DNA of 64,000 bases from Bacillota bacterium. GTDB lineage: Bacteria > Bacillota > Desulfitobacteriia > Desulfitobacteriales > JAJXUE01. The stretch lies in the NCBI GenBank assembly GCA_021783135.1, contig JAJXUE010000008.1, positions 1 to 64,000 of the forward strand, read 5' to 3'. This document shows, piece by piece, positions 24,715 through 33,611 of the stretch. The position numbers were made by a program, and so were the translations under genes. The notes under the pieces are model-generated. The model was not told where the DNA came from, did not search any database, and saw only the letters and a list, made by a program, of their open reading frames with translations. Each line of letters begins with the position of its first letter. Position 1 is the stretch's first letter.

Positions 24715-25269
24715 ATGAAAATTGATTTATTAGGTAGGAAATGTTTTGCGGAGGTTTTATGTGAAATGATTTTCTTGGATTTTTTGATTATTTTTCTTTC
24801 AGGATATCTTTCGAAAACCCGATTAAGCATTTTAAACTATATTTTAATACTAACGCTTCTGCCGTTAGCAAGTATTGCCATTATGATTGCTGACATGAAA
24901 TATGACCGCTATGATTTTTATGGATACATAGTCATAATCTTGCTAACGGGGGTGTCATTTTTAAGCGTTTGGGTTTTTCCAGCATTGTATGGAGAGAACA
25001 AAAAAGTAGAATTGTCGATGTACTTTGTGACCGGATTTGTAGTATTAATCTCTATGGTTCTGTTTGCTATGACAGAAGTGTTGCCAAACGACATAATTGA
25101 GTCTTTCCTTAAACCGTTGATGATCATAAAAGGTAACACTTATGATCTATGGAGCCTACCTCCTTACCAATTAGCGCACTTTAGCATTATGGTGGTATCA
25201 TTTCCCTATATTGCGTCGTTTATTATTAGTAAAACGATATTCAAGTTTAAGAAATATCAAAAGGAATGA
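24715..25269 (+). CDS. Integral membrane protein, about five spans
   Basis: 184 residues, hydrophobic segments near residues 18-30, 40-58, 70-92, 100-120 and 150-172. The start is uncertain: an internal ATG at 24766 (MIFLDFLIIFLSG) has a GGAGG upstream, whereas the first ATG lacks one. AT-rich. No family recognised; possible superinfection-immunity or transport cargo, unsupported. Confidence 0.6.
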   Translation: MKIDLLGRKCFAEVLCEMIFLDFLIIFLSGYLSKTRLSILNYILILTLLPLASIAIMIADMKYDRYDFYGYIVIILLTGVSFLSVWVFPALYGENKKVELSMYFVTGFVVLISMVLFAMTEVLPNDIIESFLKPLMIIKGNTYDLWSLPPYQLAHFSIMVVSFPYIASFIISKTIFKFKKYQKE

Positions 25270-25397
25270 TTATTGCTAAATATAGGGGGGCGGCAACATC
25301 ACATAACAGCGTATTCTTAAAATCTGAGAAAACATGAAAAAGTATGCGGACTTCGGGAATACGCGGGACGTTTAGTGACATCTAATTTTCTATAGAG

Positions 25398-26189
25398 ATG
25401 GTGGCTAAATGTTGGGGGCGGGTTTCGGGGACTGGTAAACGTTGGATGTTTGATAAGGTGGTTATGAATTTGTTGTTTACTATCAGTGTTGAGGATTATA
25501 AAACTGCTCTAACGTGCAAATCGTTGAGCGATTCTCAAAGGAAAATGCTTACGGTGCACTATGAAGCATCACGGCACAATATTACTGCATCCGAATTGGC
25601 AAAAAGAATGTCATTTGTTAACTATAATCTTGCAAATTTGTTCTACGGTAAATTAGGAAGAATTATTGGAGAACGTCTTGAATTGAAAGACATACCAGAA
25701 ACTCTCCCGGAAAAGATATTTGTAAGCATTTTGGCGACCTTTGAGAAACCTTTATTAGAATGGCACTGGATTATGAGACCTGAACTAGCTCGGGCTTTAG
25801 AAGAGTTAGGCTGGGTTAACAATGAAATAACTTCATATTTTCCTGAAGAAATAAATAATACGGGTACTTTTTTCGAGGGTTCTTTAAAAAAGATAACAGT
25901 AAATGCTTATGAAAGGAATCGGGAGGCAAGAGAAAAATGCATAAAGTTTTATGGTTGCATTTGCCAAGTGTGTGGCATTGATTTGTGTAACAATTATGGT
26001 GAAATTGCAAAAGGGTATATTCATATACACCATCTAAAGCCATTGAGCCAAATAGGAGAGGAATATGAAATTAATCCTGATTTAGACTTGATACCCGTTT
26101 GTCCTAATTGTCATGCAGTTATTCATATGAGCTCTCCTCCGTATACAATTGAAGAGATGAGAAAAATAGTAGCTAAGAAATATGAGTAA
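25398..26189 (+). CDS. HNH endonuclease (McrA-type)
   Basis: 263 residues at most; the start is uncertain because no good ribosome site precedes the first ATGs (an internal TTG after AAGGTGG is an alternative). The C-terminal HNH: 'CQVCGIDLCNNYGEIAKGY' then 'IHIHHLKPLSQIG' and 'LIPVCPNCHAVIHM', a zinc-binding His-Me finger as in McrA-like restriction nucleases. The N-terminal 150 residues may recognise DNA. Probably a restriction/defence gene carried by the prophage. Confidence 0.82.
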   Translation: MVAKCWGRVSGTGKRWMFDKVVMNLLFTISVEDYKTALTCKSLSDSQRKMLTVHYEASRHNITASELAKRMSFVNYNLANLFYGKLGRIIGERLELKDIPETLPEKIFVSILATFEKPLLEWHWIMRPELARALEELGWVNNEITSYFPEEINNTGTFFEGSLKKITVNAYERNREAREKCIKFYGCICQVCGIDLCNNYGEIAKGYIHIHHLKPLSQIGEEYEINPDLDLIPVCPNCHAVIHMSSPPYTIEEMRKIVAKKYE

Positions 26190-26319
26190 TTCTATGATTA
26201 GTTTTATTTTTATCATGAACAACTTTCTTCTATTTGATTTGGAAGAAAGATTAACTCGTATGGCGCATTATCTCATAAAAATTCAACCACGGGGAATTAT
26301 AACCCGATGGAGGGGTTTT

Positions 26320-26475
26320 ATGGAACAGCACGAACAGAATTTCCACCCTGTAGAATTTGTATCGTCTTCTGGACACAAAGTAATAATACCGAACGACCCA
26401 TCGCCCCAAGCGTGTGAACGATTTGTCAGAGTTTTGATGGACATAAAAGCTAAGAACGGCATTACGAATAACTAG
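26320..26475 (+). CDS. Small protein upstream of serine recombinase
   Basis: 51 residues from ATG with GGAGGGG site; the ORF track's earlier start has none. Sequence 'NFHPVEFVSSSGHKVIIPNDPSPQACERFV' has no known motif. Its position next to the serine integrase makes a recombination directionality factor conceivable, though such factors vary too much to recognise. Confidence 0.55.
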   Translation: MEQHEQNFHPVEFVSSSGHKVIIPNDPSPQACERFVRVLMDIKAKNGITNN

Positions 26476-26483
26476 TAAGGATT

Positions 26484-26525
26484 GGGCAAGTTGGTATTCC
26501 AGCTTGTCCTTTTCCATGCTATAAT
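26484..26525 (+). terminator. Terminator followed by extended -10 promoter of the integrase
   Basis: GGGCAAGTTGG/CCAGCTTGTCC (11 bp with wobbles) plus TTTT ends the preceding gene. TGCTATAAT at 26517-26525, an extended -10 element, then likely drives the serine recombinase gene 60 nt downstream. Confidence 0.7.
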
Positions 26526-26585
26526 TAGGATACAACAGCATGTGGTGTCTACAAATGATACCGAATACTTATCAGAGGTGAAGAT

Positions 26586-28088
26586 ATGTCTCATGACTAT
26601 GATATAAGGACTGTAGCCTTGTATCTGCGTAAATCACGGGGGCAGAACAATGAGGAAATTGACGATTTAGCACAACACAGGGCAGAACTAATAGCCATGT
26701 GTGAGGAGCGAGGATGGGCATACACCGAATACGCTGAAATAGGTACAGGCGATAAGATAAATGTCCGTCCTAAAATGCTGGAACTGCTGCAGGATGTTGA
26801 GCAACAAATGTATGACGCTGTTGTAGCAGTCCACTTCGACCGACTCAGCCGTGGTGACGAGTCTGACCAAGCTCGAATTAAGAAAACGTTTGCCATGACT
26901 GAAACATTATTTGTCACTATTACCAGGGTGTACGATTACAACAATGACCAAGATATTATGATGGCTGACTTTGAAGGAATGATGGCAAGGTTGGAATATA
27001 AGACCATTGCCAGGCGTTTTCGACAAGGTAAGGCTCGCCGAGCGAAGCAAGGATTTTGGTCGAACGGCACGCCACCCTTTCCCTACGTATTCGACCGTGA
27101 AACAGGTAAGGCCAAACCTGACGAAGCAAATCTGTTGGTTTATAGGCGAATGATCGATCTGTGCTTAAACGGTTACGCTGCTACGGATATAGCTTGGGAA
27201 TTGAATAAGGAAGGTATACCTAGCCCACGGGGTCAGTTGTGGAGTCCAGCGGTTGTAAGGCGGTTATTGATGGATGAAGTACATCTTGGACGCTTAGTAG
27301 TTGGCAAGAAACGCAAGCTGGTCGGAGCGGATGCAATTGTCCGTAAGCCTAAAGATGAGTGGATTGTTTATTATAACTGCCATCAGGCTGTTAAAACTGA
27401 ACAGGAGCACAACAAAATTCTTTTCTTAATACAGCGGCAAAAAGAAACGCCACCAGCAGCTAGAGCAGGTTCTAGCCAATTCAGTGGATTAATCAGATGT
27501 GGTATCTGTGGTCACACAATGCAGATTCAAAAGCGAAGTGACCGCCCGTCGGATCTTTTGAAAAGCTGTACACATCGTGACCATTTCGGCGTGCGTTGCC
27601 CAAACCTCGGGGGAGCCATAATTGACATAGCTATTTCGGTCAAAGAGGCAATCCTAGCCAAGCAAGAGCAATTGGAAGCGGCAATTCGAAGTGGTATTCA
27701 GTTGGAGGATATCCGAGTTATCTTGGAATTGTCAGAGCAGAAATTAGCCGAAATGAAACAGTATGATTCAATGCTTTCCAAGCTGGAAGATGCCTTCTTC
27801 GCTGAAAAGATAAGTGAAGAACGTTATATGTTAAAGAAGGCAGAGTACGAAACAAGAATTCATGCCCTGGAAGAAGAGTACAAAATCATTCAAAAACAAG
27901 CAGACAATACCCAAAATGCTAGAAACGAGGATATGCTGGATTCCGTCAAAAAGGTTCTTGCGGTTATTAATAGTAAAGACATTGAACCCAAAGATATCAA
28001 TCGGGCCTACAAAAGTATCATCCACTCAATTGAGTGGGAACGCGATGATTTTGACGACTGTGGAGCCATGAAGGTAAATTTTCTATAG
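26586..28088 (+). CDS. Large serine recombinase (phage integrase)
   Basis: 500 residues. N-terminal catalytic domain starts 'VALYLRKSRGQNNEE' with the nucleophile Ser in YLRKSRG and the conserved 'HFDRLSRGD'. The recombinase domain ('DLCLNGYAATDIAWELNKEGIPS') and zinc ribbon ('LIRCGICGHTMQI...SCTHRDHFGVRCPN') follow, then a long coiled coil. Its stop lies about 50 nt from the truncated gerW, so it integrates this prophage at gerW. Confidence 0.96.
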   Translation: MSHDYDIRTVALYLRKSRGQNNEEIDDLAQHRAELIAMCEERGWAYTEYAEIGTGDKINVRPKMLELLQDVEQQMYDAVVAVHFDRLSRGDESDQARIKKTFAMTETLFVTITRVYDYNNDQDIMMADFEGMMARLEYKTIARRFRQGKARRAKQGFWSNGTPPFPYVFDRETGKAKPDEANLLVYRRMIDLCLNGYAATDIAWELNKEGIPSPRGQLWSPAVVRRLLMDEVHLGRLVVGKKRKLVGADAIVRKPKDEWIVYYNCHQAVKTEQEHNKILFLIQRQKETPPAARAGSSQFSGLIRCGICGHTMQIQKRSDRPSDLLKSCTHRDHFGVRCPNLGGAIIDIAISVKEAILAKQEQLEAAIRSGIQLEDIRVILELSEQKLAEMKQYDSMLSKLEDAFFAEKISEERYMLKKAEYETRIHALEEEYKIIQKQADNTQNARNEDMLDSVKKVLAVINSKDIEPKDINRAYKSIIHSIEWERDDFDDCGAMKVNFL

Positions 28089-28142
28089 GGGTCTAACACG
28101 TCAAAAGGACTTTAGGAGCCTTGCCGGTCACGGTATCGTTTG
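28089..28142. other. Probable attR: prophage / gerW junction
   Basis: Between the integrase stop and the first gerW-like codons. In the gerW frame the sequence reads a stop codon (TAG, 28113) and then unrelated residues before ETPDGSV. Homology to GerW begins at 28143, so the crossover core is probably within or just left of 28130-28145. attL is outside the window. Confidence 0.65.
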
Positions 28143-28493
28143 GAAACACCGGATGGAAGCGTGATCATCCCGGTTAGCCGCGTGGCGTGTGGCTTCGCAG
28201 CCGGGGGGTCAGAATTTGATACCGGGGCAGCGTCGCCTAAAGACCAAAATGATACCGGTCTTCCCTTTGGCGGGGGGAGCGGGGCCGGTGTGTCAGTGCA
28301 ACCAGTAGGTTTTTTGGTAGTAGGCAATGATCAAGTGCGGTTATTGCCGGTCGACAGCAATGTAGTTTTCGATCGGGTAATCGATGCTGTTCCCGGTATT
28401 ATTGACAAAGTTACGCAGATGCTAAAAAAAGATGGTCATGCCGAAAAGTCTTGTCAAGACAAACCAACGGTCAAATTAGAACCAGAAGATTAG
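28140..28493 (+). pseudogene. gerW: 3' part of gerW (ytfJ), split by prophage
   Basis: Encodes 'ETPDGSVIIPVSRVACGFAAGGSEF' ... 'LPFGGGSGAGVSVQPVGFLVV' ... 'VIDAVPGIIDKV', the conserved GerW/YtfJ core and C-terminus. The first 30 or so residues of the family (ending ...GDPV) are missing, and the upstream sequence belongs to the prophage. The TTG at 28140 has no ribosome site, so no functional product is expected unless the prophage excises. GerW is a forespore protein needed for normal germination in Bacillus. Confidence 0.85.
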
Positions 28494-28519
28494 GAGCGTA
28501 TAAGCGCTCCTAATTTTTT
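28490..28519 (+). terminator. gerW terminator
   Basis: TTAGGAGCG/CGCTCCTAA, a 9-bp stem with a 6-nt loop overlapping the stop codon, followed by TTTTTT. Confidence 0.9.
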
Positions 28520-28619
28520 GTTAGGCTGAGTATCCTTAAATTTACATACACCTCTCGGGTGAGAAGTTACGTATTATATCTAAGATTCGCGTAGGTAACC
28601 CATAGCCGGAGGTTGGAAA

Positions 28620-28946
28620 ATGGAATTGCAACAACGTCTCACGCGGTGTTTGGCACAGTTGAACTTACCGGAAGATGAGCGGGCTTATCTGGCGGCCAAT
28701 CTGCTTACCATTATCGACGCAAGAGTCCAAGCGTTGCAGCAGACCATTGCTAAGGCGCAAGAGAATAGCATGAACTTTGCCAAACAGTACTCTATGGAAT
28801 TTTGTCAGGTTCAACAACCACTCCTAGCTAAAAGCGTGCCGCAAACAGATTTCATCAACTGGTGCTTTTGGGAAAAGGTAATTGCCAATCGCCTGGCGTT
28901 GGTTGCCAGGTATGAGAGACTGCGCCGAACTCATATAGATACTTAA
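28620..28946 (+). CDS. Hypothetical helical protein
   Basis: 108 residues, predominantly helical (RLTRCLAQLNLPEDERAYLAANLLTIIDARVQAL), no membrane span, preceded by CCGGAGG. It lies between gerW and spmA on the same strand. No domain recognised. Confidence 0.6.
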   Translation: MELQQRLTRCLAQLNLPEDERAYLAANLLTIIDARVQALQQTIAKAQENSMNFAKQYSMEFCQVQQPLLAKSVPQTDFINWCFWEKVIANRLALVARYERLRRTHIDT

Positions 28947-29072
28947 GCGAGCCGAGCTACTTGTGGAACCTACCATTGGATATTCATAGATACATTGTGA
29001 TGCTGTACTGTACATAACGTTCTAAGGTTGTCCTTCCCTTCATAGGAATTTAGAAGAGGGGAAGGGATAACC

Positions 29073-29660
29073 TTGGTCAATGCAGTATGGCTTTTTTTGT
29101 TGGTAACCGGAATCATGACCGCGGCCATCAGCGGGCGGATTGATATAGTCACCACCTCAGCGATGGAAGCAGCTAAAATAGGTGTCGAAACAGCCATTGG
29201 TTTAGTCGGTGTGATGAGCCTGTGGTTAGGCTTGATGCGTCTGGCCGAAGCAGCTGGGATGGTCCGAGCGTTAGCCCGCGTTGTACAGCCTTTTACACGC
29301 TGGTTGTTCCCCTCTGTTCCTAAGGAGCATCCAGCTCTGGGAGCAATAATTTTAAACATCAGCGCCAATATACTCGGGCTTGGCAATGCGGCGACCCCTT
29401 TTGGTTTAAAAGCGATGGAGGAACTGCAGAAGCTTAACGCGGGCAAAGATGAGGCGAGTGAAGCCATGTGCACCTTCTTAGCCCTTAACACCTCAGCCAT
29501 TACTTTAATACCTGCTACAATTATTGGAGTTAGAGTTAAGGCTGGGTCTGCTAATCCGTCGGAAATAATCGGCACAACTATCTTTGCCACTAGTTGCGCG
29601 ATGCTTGTCGCCATTACAGCTGATTTCCTCTTCCGACGGGCAGGAGGAACCAGGCGATGA
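29073..29660 (+). CDS. spmA: Spore maturation protein A
   Basis: 195 residues from a TTG start with GAGGGGAAGGG upstream. Multi-span membrane protein of the nucleoside-recognition (Gate) family; 'MSLWLGLMRLAEAAGM' and 'NISANILGLGNAATPFGLKAMEEL' are the SpmA signatures. With SpmB it is needed for full spore core dehydration. Overlaps spmB by four bases. Confidence 0.95.
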   Translation: MVNAVWLFLLVTGIMTAAISGRIDIVTTSAMEAAKIGVETAIGLVGVMSLWLGLMRLAEAAGMVRALARVVQPFTRWLFPSVPKEHPALGAIILNISANILGLGNAATPFGLKAMEELQKLNAGKDEASEAMCTFLALNTSAITLIPATIIGVRVKAGSANPSEIIGTTIFATSCAMLVAITADFLFRRAGGTRR

Positions 29661-30196
29661 AGGTTATAGCGGAAATATCGCGGTGGGCAATTCCGGCTTT
29701 TTTACTTTTAGTACCTGTAATAGCTTATTTGCGTAAAGTAAAGGTATACGAAGTGTTTGTCACCGGGGCTGAGGATGGTTTTTGGACTGCCGTCAAAATA
29801 ATTCCGTATTTGGTTGGAATGTTAGTGGCAATTAAGATCTTCGTGGATTCAGGAGCCATCGAAATTCTCGCTGCCGGGTTAAAACCTCTTTTCAATCTAC
29901 TTGGCTTGAGGCACGACTTAGTGCAAATTATCCCTTTAGCGATTATGCGCCCGCTTTCCGGTTCCGGTGCGCTTGGTGTCGCCACTCAGGTAATAACAGA
30001 GCATGGACCGGATTCCTTCCTGGGTAAATTGGCCTCCACCATGCAAGGGAGCACAGATACCACTTTTTTTGTTTTAACGGTTTATTTTGGCTCGGTCGGA
30101 GTAAAGAAGTACCGCTATGCTTTAAAATTAGGTTTGTTGGCTGATTTGACCGGCTTAATTGCCTCAATTTACATTGTCAGTAAAATTTTTGGCTAA
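29657..30196 (+). CDS. spmB: Spore maturation protein B
   Basis: 179 residues, Gate-domain membrane protein with 'DGFWTAVKIIPYLVGMLVAIKIF', 'IMRPLSGSGALGV' and 'STDTTFFVLTVYFGSVGVKKYRYAL', all characteristic of SpmB. ATGA overlap with spmA indicates coupled translation. Confirms an endospore former. Confidence 0.95.
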   Translation: MKVIAEISRWAIPAFLLLVPVIAYLRKVKVYEVFVTGAEDGFWTAVKIIPYLVGMLVAIKIFVDSGAIEILAAGLKPLFNLLGLRHDLVQIIPLAIMRPLSGSGALGVATQVITEHGPDSFLGKLASTMQGSTDTTFFVLTVYFGSVGVKKYRYALKLGLLADLTGLIASIYIVSKIFG

Positions 30197-30220
30197 TGGT
30201 GAGGTTTTTGCCATAACCTG

Positions 30221-30249
30221 TTGAAATTGATGTTGGATATGGGTATACT
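30221..30249 (+). promoter_or_regulatory. Sigma-A-type promoter of glycosyltransferase cluster
   Basis: TTGAAA-17 bp-TATACT, about 40 nt upstream of the GT2 start. Confidence 0.7.
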
Positions 30250-30290
30250 AGGCAAAGGTTATCTACGTAGGAACACAAGAAGGTGGATTA

Positions 30291-31037
30291 ATGCTTTGTG
30301 TGGTATTGCCTGCTTATAATGAAGAAGCGGCTTTGCGCAAATTACTACCCAGATTAGTTGAAGTCGTAAAAGACTATCCATATAAAATTTTTGTCATTGA
30401 TGATGGTAGCACTGATCAAACGGCCGCTGTCGCCGAATTATTTGCCGGCAACTGCGGAACGGTGTTAGGCCACAAGTGCAATAGGGGTTTAGGTGAGGCC
30501 TTGCGTACGGGTTTGCTCGCGGCTATCGGGCAAACGCAGTATGACGATGTCATTGTTACCTTGGACTCAGACGATACCCATCCGCCGGAAATAATTCCGG
30601 CCATGCTTGAGAAAATCCAGTCCGGCTTAGATTTGGTCGTAGCTTCCCGCTTTACGTCGGGAGGTCAAGAGGTAGGGCTGCATATGCATCGCAAGGTACT
30701 GAGCCACGGCGCCGGGTGGATAATGGGGACGTTTTTTCCGCTCCCGGGTATCCGCGATTACTCTTCCGGTTTCCGCGCTTATCGCGCGGGTTTTTTGGCG
30801 AAGGGTTTTGCTTATTATGGGGCGCAAATGTTTGAAAGCAGTGGCTTCGCCGTGATGGTGGAATTGCTGTTAAAATTGTCAATGTTTAAACCACGTTGCG
30901 GGGAAGTCCCGTTGGTGTTGAGGTATGATCGGAAATTGGGCAAAAGCAAGATGCCGGTTGCACGTACCATCGTGGGGTATTTGAGCTTGATTGTTAAACT
31001 GCGTAAAGTTACGCCGCCGGCTGAGGTGGAAGCATGA
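30291..31037 (+). CDS. GT2 glycosyltransferase (dolichyl/polyprenyl-phosphate sugar synthase-like)
   Basis: 248 residues. 'VVLPAYNEEAALRKLLPRLVE' and 'VIDDGSTDQT' are GT2 nucleotide-sugar motifs, and 'VTLDSDDTHPPE' carries the DxD-like metal site. The lack of C-terminal membrane spans matches DPM1-type enzymes that load a sugar on polyprenyl phosphate at the cytoplasmic face. First gene of a three-gene set with an SMR-like flippase component and a GT39-like transferase. Confidence 0.85.
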   Translation: MLCVVLPAYNEEAALRKLLPRLVEVVKDYPYKIFVIDDGSTDQTAAVAELFAGNCGTVLGHKCNRGLGEALRTGLLAAIGQTQYDDVIVTLDSDDTHPPEIIPAMLEKIQSGLDLVVASRFTSGGQEVGLHMHRKVLSHGAGWIMGTFFPLPGIRDYSSGFRAYRAGFLAKGFAYYGAQMFESSGFAVMVELLLKLSMFKPRCGEVPLVLRYDRKLGKSKMPVARTIVGYLSLIVKLRKVTPPAEVEA

Positions 31038-31393
31038 GACTGTTCCTATTATTATTTTCTGTATTCTTGGGGGCCATCGGTCAGGTTTTGCTTAAAATTG
31101 GCATGCGGCACATCCGTCCGGAACTGTCGTTGCTCGGTCTAATCAAATTAATCGGCCAAGTTTTTACCACCCCGGCTTTGTTATCCGGCTTAGTTTGCTT
31201 TGGGTCCAGCTTTTTGCTGTGGCTGGTAGTTATCAGTCAAGAGGATTTAAGCTATGCCTATCCGATGGTGAGTCTCGGTTATATAGTCGCCTTTCTAGCT
31301 TCATGGCTGCTGTTTAAAGAAAATATCACGCTGCTGCGTGTGGCTGGTTTGCTCTTGATTTGCTGTGGCGTATCGCTTGTGGCGAGGAGTTAG
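31034..31393 (+). CDS. SMR/EamA-type small membrane protein (ArnE/F-like)
   Basis: 119 residues, four predicted spans, 'FLGAIGQVLLKIGM' and 'DLSYAYPMVSLGYIVAFLASWLLFKE' match the ArnE/EmrE-like group. Between a polyprenyl-phosphate sugar synthase and a GT39 protein, its probable job is flipping the lipid-linked sugar across the membrane. Overlaps the GT2 gene by four bases. Confidence 0.8.
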   Translation: MRLFLLLFSVFLGAIGQVLLKIGMRHIRPELSLLGLIKLIGQVFTTPALLSGLVCFGSSFLLWLVVISQEDLSYAYPMVSLGYIVAFLASWLLFKENITLLRVAGLLLICCGVSLVARS

Positions 31394-31397
31394 GTCT

Positions 31398-32783
31398 ATG
31401 TCCAAGAAAACTTGGTTTTGGCTCATTTTGCTGCTCGGCATTGCGATCCGTTGTTATGGCATTACTGCTCCGTTGTTGGACACCCAGGCATGGCGTCAGG
31501 CTGACACTGCATCTATGGCTGCTAACTTTGTGCAACATGGATTTTGGCCGCCCTTCCCTCAGCTTAACTATGACGGTCCGCCCCCTAACTATGTGGAGTT
31601 GGAATTTCCGCTGATCCCTTTACTTACGGCTCTTGTGTGGCAGGTGGTTGGACAGTATGACATCATTGCCCGGGCAATAGTAATCGCCTTTTCCGGCCTG
31701 ACCTTGGGCTTTATCTATCGCTTGGGCAAGGAACTCTATGATGAGACCAGCGGCCTTTTAGCCATGGTCTTTTTTGCACTTAATCCTTTAGCCATCTATT
31801 ATGGACGGGCGGTAATGCCTGATGCCGCTATGCTTTTCTTTATGACTGCCGCTGCCTACTATATGGTGCGTTGGGCTAAGCAGGCCAAAGACCGTGACTT
31901 AATCCTGACTGCAGGAAGCTTTGCGTTGGCTGGCCTGGCAAAACTACCTGCCCTAATGATGGGAGCTCCGTTGCTCGTGCCTTTTATCCGGCGTTATAAG
32001 TTGACGGTGCTCCGGCATAGATCAGTATGGCTATTCCTCGGCATTGGTCTGCTTCCTACTTTTGCCTATTACTATTTGGCCCACCTGCAGGCCGCCCACA
32101 CCGTAAATCAGTTTGTCAGCGGCATCATCACCGGCCAGATGAATACGAGTTTTTTTGACTATACCTATCTACGTAAGACATTAGTGCAGATGATTACCAT
32201 GCCTTTATTGCTTTTGGCTTTAGGAGCTCCCTTGTTACGCAAAACCAGAATCGGTAACGCCTTTGTCTGGGTATGGCTCGCCGTGCTGCTAGCCTATACT
32301 ATCATTGTTTGCAGCCGGATTCAGCTAAATTATTATCTGTTGCCCTTGCTGCCGCTGCTAAGTGTGTTAGCAGGCGCAACCTTAGGACGCTTTTGGGGTG
32401 AGACACCTGGTATCATGAGCAGTGTGCTCATTTTTGGCCTGTGTGCGCACCTTGCGGTGCAAGGGTTGCAATTTTACTATGTGCCGCAGTATGCTTATTT
32501 GCCTCAGGCCAAGCTGATTGAGCACTATACGCAACCGGCCGATTTGCTCATTTTGGACGATGCGCCGCCGATGACGTTTTATTATAGTAATCGAAAAGGT
32601 TGGCGGCTATTACCGGCGCAACAAACGCCTCAAGCCGTAGAAGCGCTGCGTGCGCAAGGGGCCAAGTTATTTGTTGAATTGCCTTATGCTACAGTGCAAC
32701 CTGTCTTACAGAAGTATTTAACAAGGCATTACACTTGGGTCGCGCAAGGTAGTTTTTTTGACTTGAGCCGGCCGAAAAGTTGA
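31398..32783 (+). CDS. GT39/ArnT-like membrane glycosyltransferase
   Basis: 461 residues from ATG at 31398, five bases after the upstream stop, with GAGGAGTTAGG as ribosome site. Many membrane spans. 'DTQAWRQADTASMAANF' early in the first periplasmic loop resembles the catalytic acidic loop of PMT/ArnT-fold (GT-C) transferases, which use polyprenyl-phosphate sugars. Acceptor (protein, glycan or lipid) cannot be told. The ORF-track start overlaps the previous gene. Confidence 0.82.
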   Translation: MSKKTWFWLILLLGIAIRCYGITAPLLDTQAWRQADTASMAANFVQHGFWPPFPQLNYDGPPPNYVELEFPLIPLLTALVWQVVGQYDIIARAIVIAFSGLTLGFIYRLGKELYDETSGLLAMVFFALNPLAIYYGRAVMPDAAMLFFMTAAAYYMVRWAKQAKDRDLILTAGSFALAGLAKLPALMMGAPLLVPFIRRYKLTVLRHRSVWLFLGIGLLPTFAYYYLAHLQAAHTVNQFVSGIITGQMNTSFFDYTYLRKTLVQMITMPLLLLALGAPLLRKTRIGNAFVWVWLAVLLAYTIIVCSRIQLNYYLLPLLPLLSVLAGATLGRFWGETPGIMSSVLIFGLCAHLAVQGLQFYYVPQYAYLPQAKLIEHYTQPADLLILDDAPPMTFYYSNRKGWRLLPAQQTPQAVEALRAQGAKLFVELPYATVQPVLQKYLTRHYTWVAQGSFFDLSRPKS

Positions 32784-32799
32784 GATAAGAGGTGGACCC

Positions 32800-33522
32800 A
32801 TGGAACGGTTACATAAAGTCCTGGCTGCTGCAGGCGTGGCCTCCAGACGTAAGGCCGAGGCATTAATCCTCCAAGGTAAGGTTCGTGTTAACGGACAGGT
32901 TGTGAGTATTCTCGGCACGCAAGTTGACCCAGCGGTGGATAAAATCAGCGTCGAAGGCAAACCTGTCGTTCCAACGGAACGTAAGTCCTATTTCCTCCTG
33001 CATAAGCCGGCAGGCTATGTCACAACCCTAGATGACCCTCAAGGGCGGCCTAAGGTCACAGATTTACTGACCGGGGTGAAACACAGGGTCTATCCAATCG
33101 GTAGGTTGGATTATGCTACGGAAGGCCTATTATTGTTAACCAATGACGGTGATTTGGCGTATCGGCTTACCCATCCCAAGTATGGTGTGGTAAAAACCTA
33201 TCAAGCCCTCGTCTTGGGTATACCCGATGCTACGGCCTTAAATACGCTGCGTAGCGGAGTGCGTCTGGAGGATGGGCTCACGGCTCCGGCAGAAGTGCGT
33301 TTGATTAACAGCAAACAAGGCAGCGCATTACTGGAATTGAAAATCCATGAAGGGCGTAACCGTCAGGTCAGAAGAATGTGCGATGCTATCGGTTATCCGG
33401 TGCAAAGACTGCGGCGCACCGGCTTTGGTGGCTTGACCTTAAACGGAGTGCCGGTGGGGTCGTTTCGCACCCTCAGCCCTGCGGAGGTAGCCGCACTGCG
33501 GGAACAAGGTGGGACGCAATAG
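32800..33522 (+). CDS. rluB: 23S rRNA pseudouridine synthase (RluB family)
   Basis: 240 residues. N-terminal S4 RNA-binding domain (MERLHKVLAAAGVASRRKAEALI), then catalytic domain with 'YPIGRLDYATEGLLLLTNDGDLAYRLTHP', where Asp in GRLD is the nucleophile, and 'IHEGRNRQVRRM'. Matches RsuA/RluB-type synthases; RluB is the usual Bacillota call. Confidence 0.92.
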   Translation: MERLHKVLAAAGVASRRKAEALILQGKVRVNGQVVSILGTQVDPAVDKISVEGKPVVPTERKSYFLLHKPAGYVTTLDDPQGRPKVTDLLTGVKHRVYPIGRLDYATEGLLLLTNDGDLAYRLTHPKYGVVKTYQALVLGIPDATALNTLRSGVRLEDGLTAPAEVRLINSKQGSALLELKIHEGRNRQVRRMCDAIGYPVQRLRRTGFGGLTLNGVPVGSFRTLSPAEVAALREQGGTQ

Positions 33523-33547
33523 CCTACCCAAAGCATCACACGCCAAA

Positions 33548-33593
33548 AAATACCCTCAGAACCGGAGACTTCACTTCCGTTCTGAGGGTATTT
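33548..33593. terminator. Bidirectional terminator between rluB and the kinase gene
   Basis: AAATACCCTCAGAAC/GTTCTGAGGGTATTT, a 15-bp perfect stem flanked by A-run on the left and T-run on the right, serves both convergent genes. Confidence 0.92.
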
Positions 33594-33611
33594 CACTCTA
33601 TTATCCAGCTA

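Noticed and set aside
28140-28493. gerW fragment as an intact gene starting at TTG
   Set aside because: No ribosome site at proper spacing, and the conserved first 30 or so residues of the family are missing.
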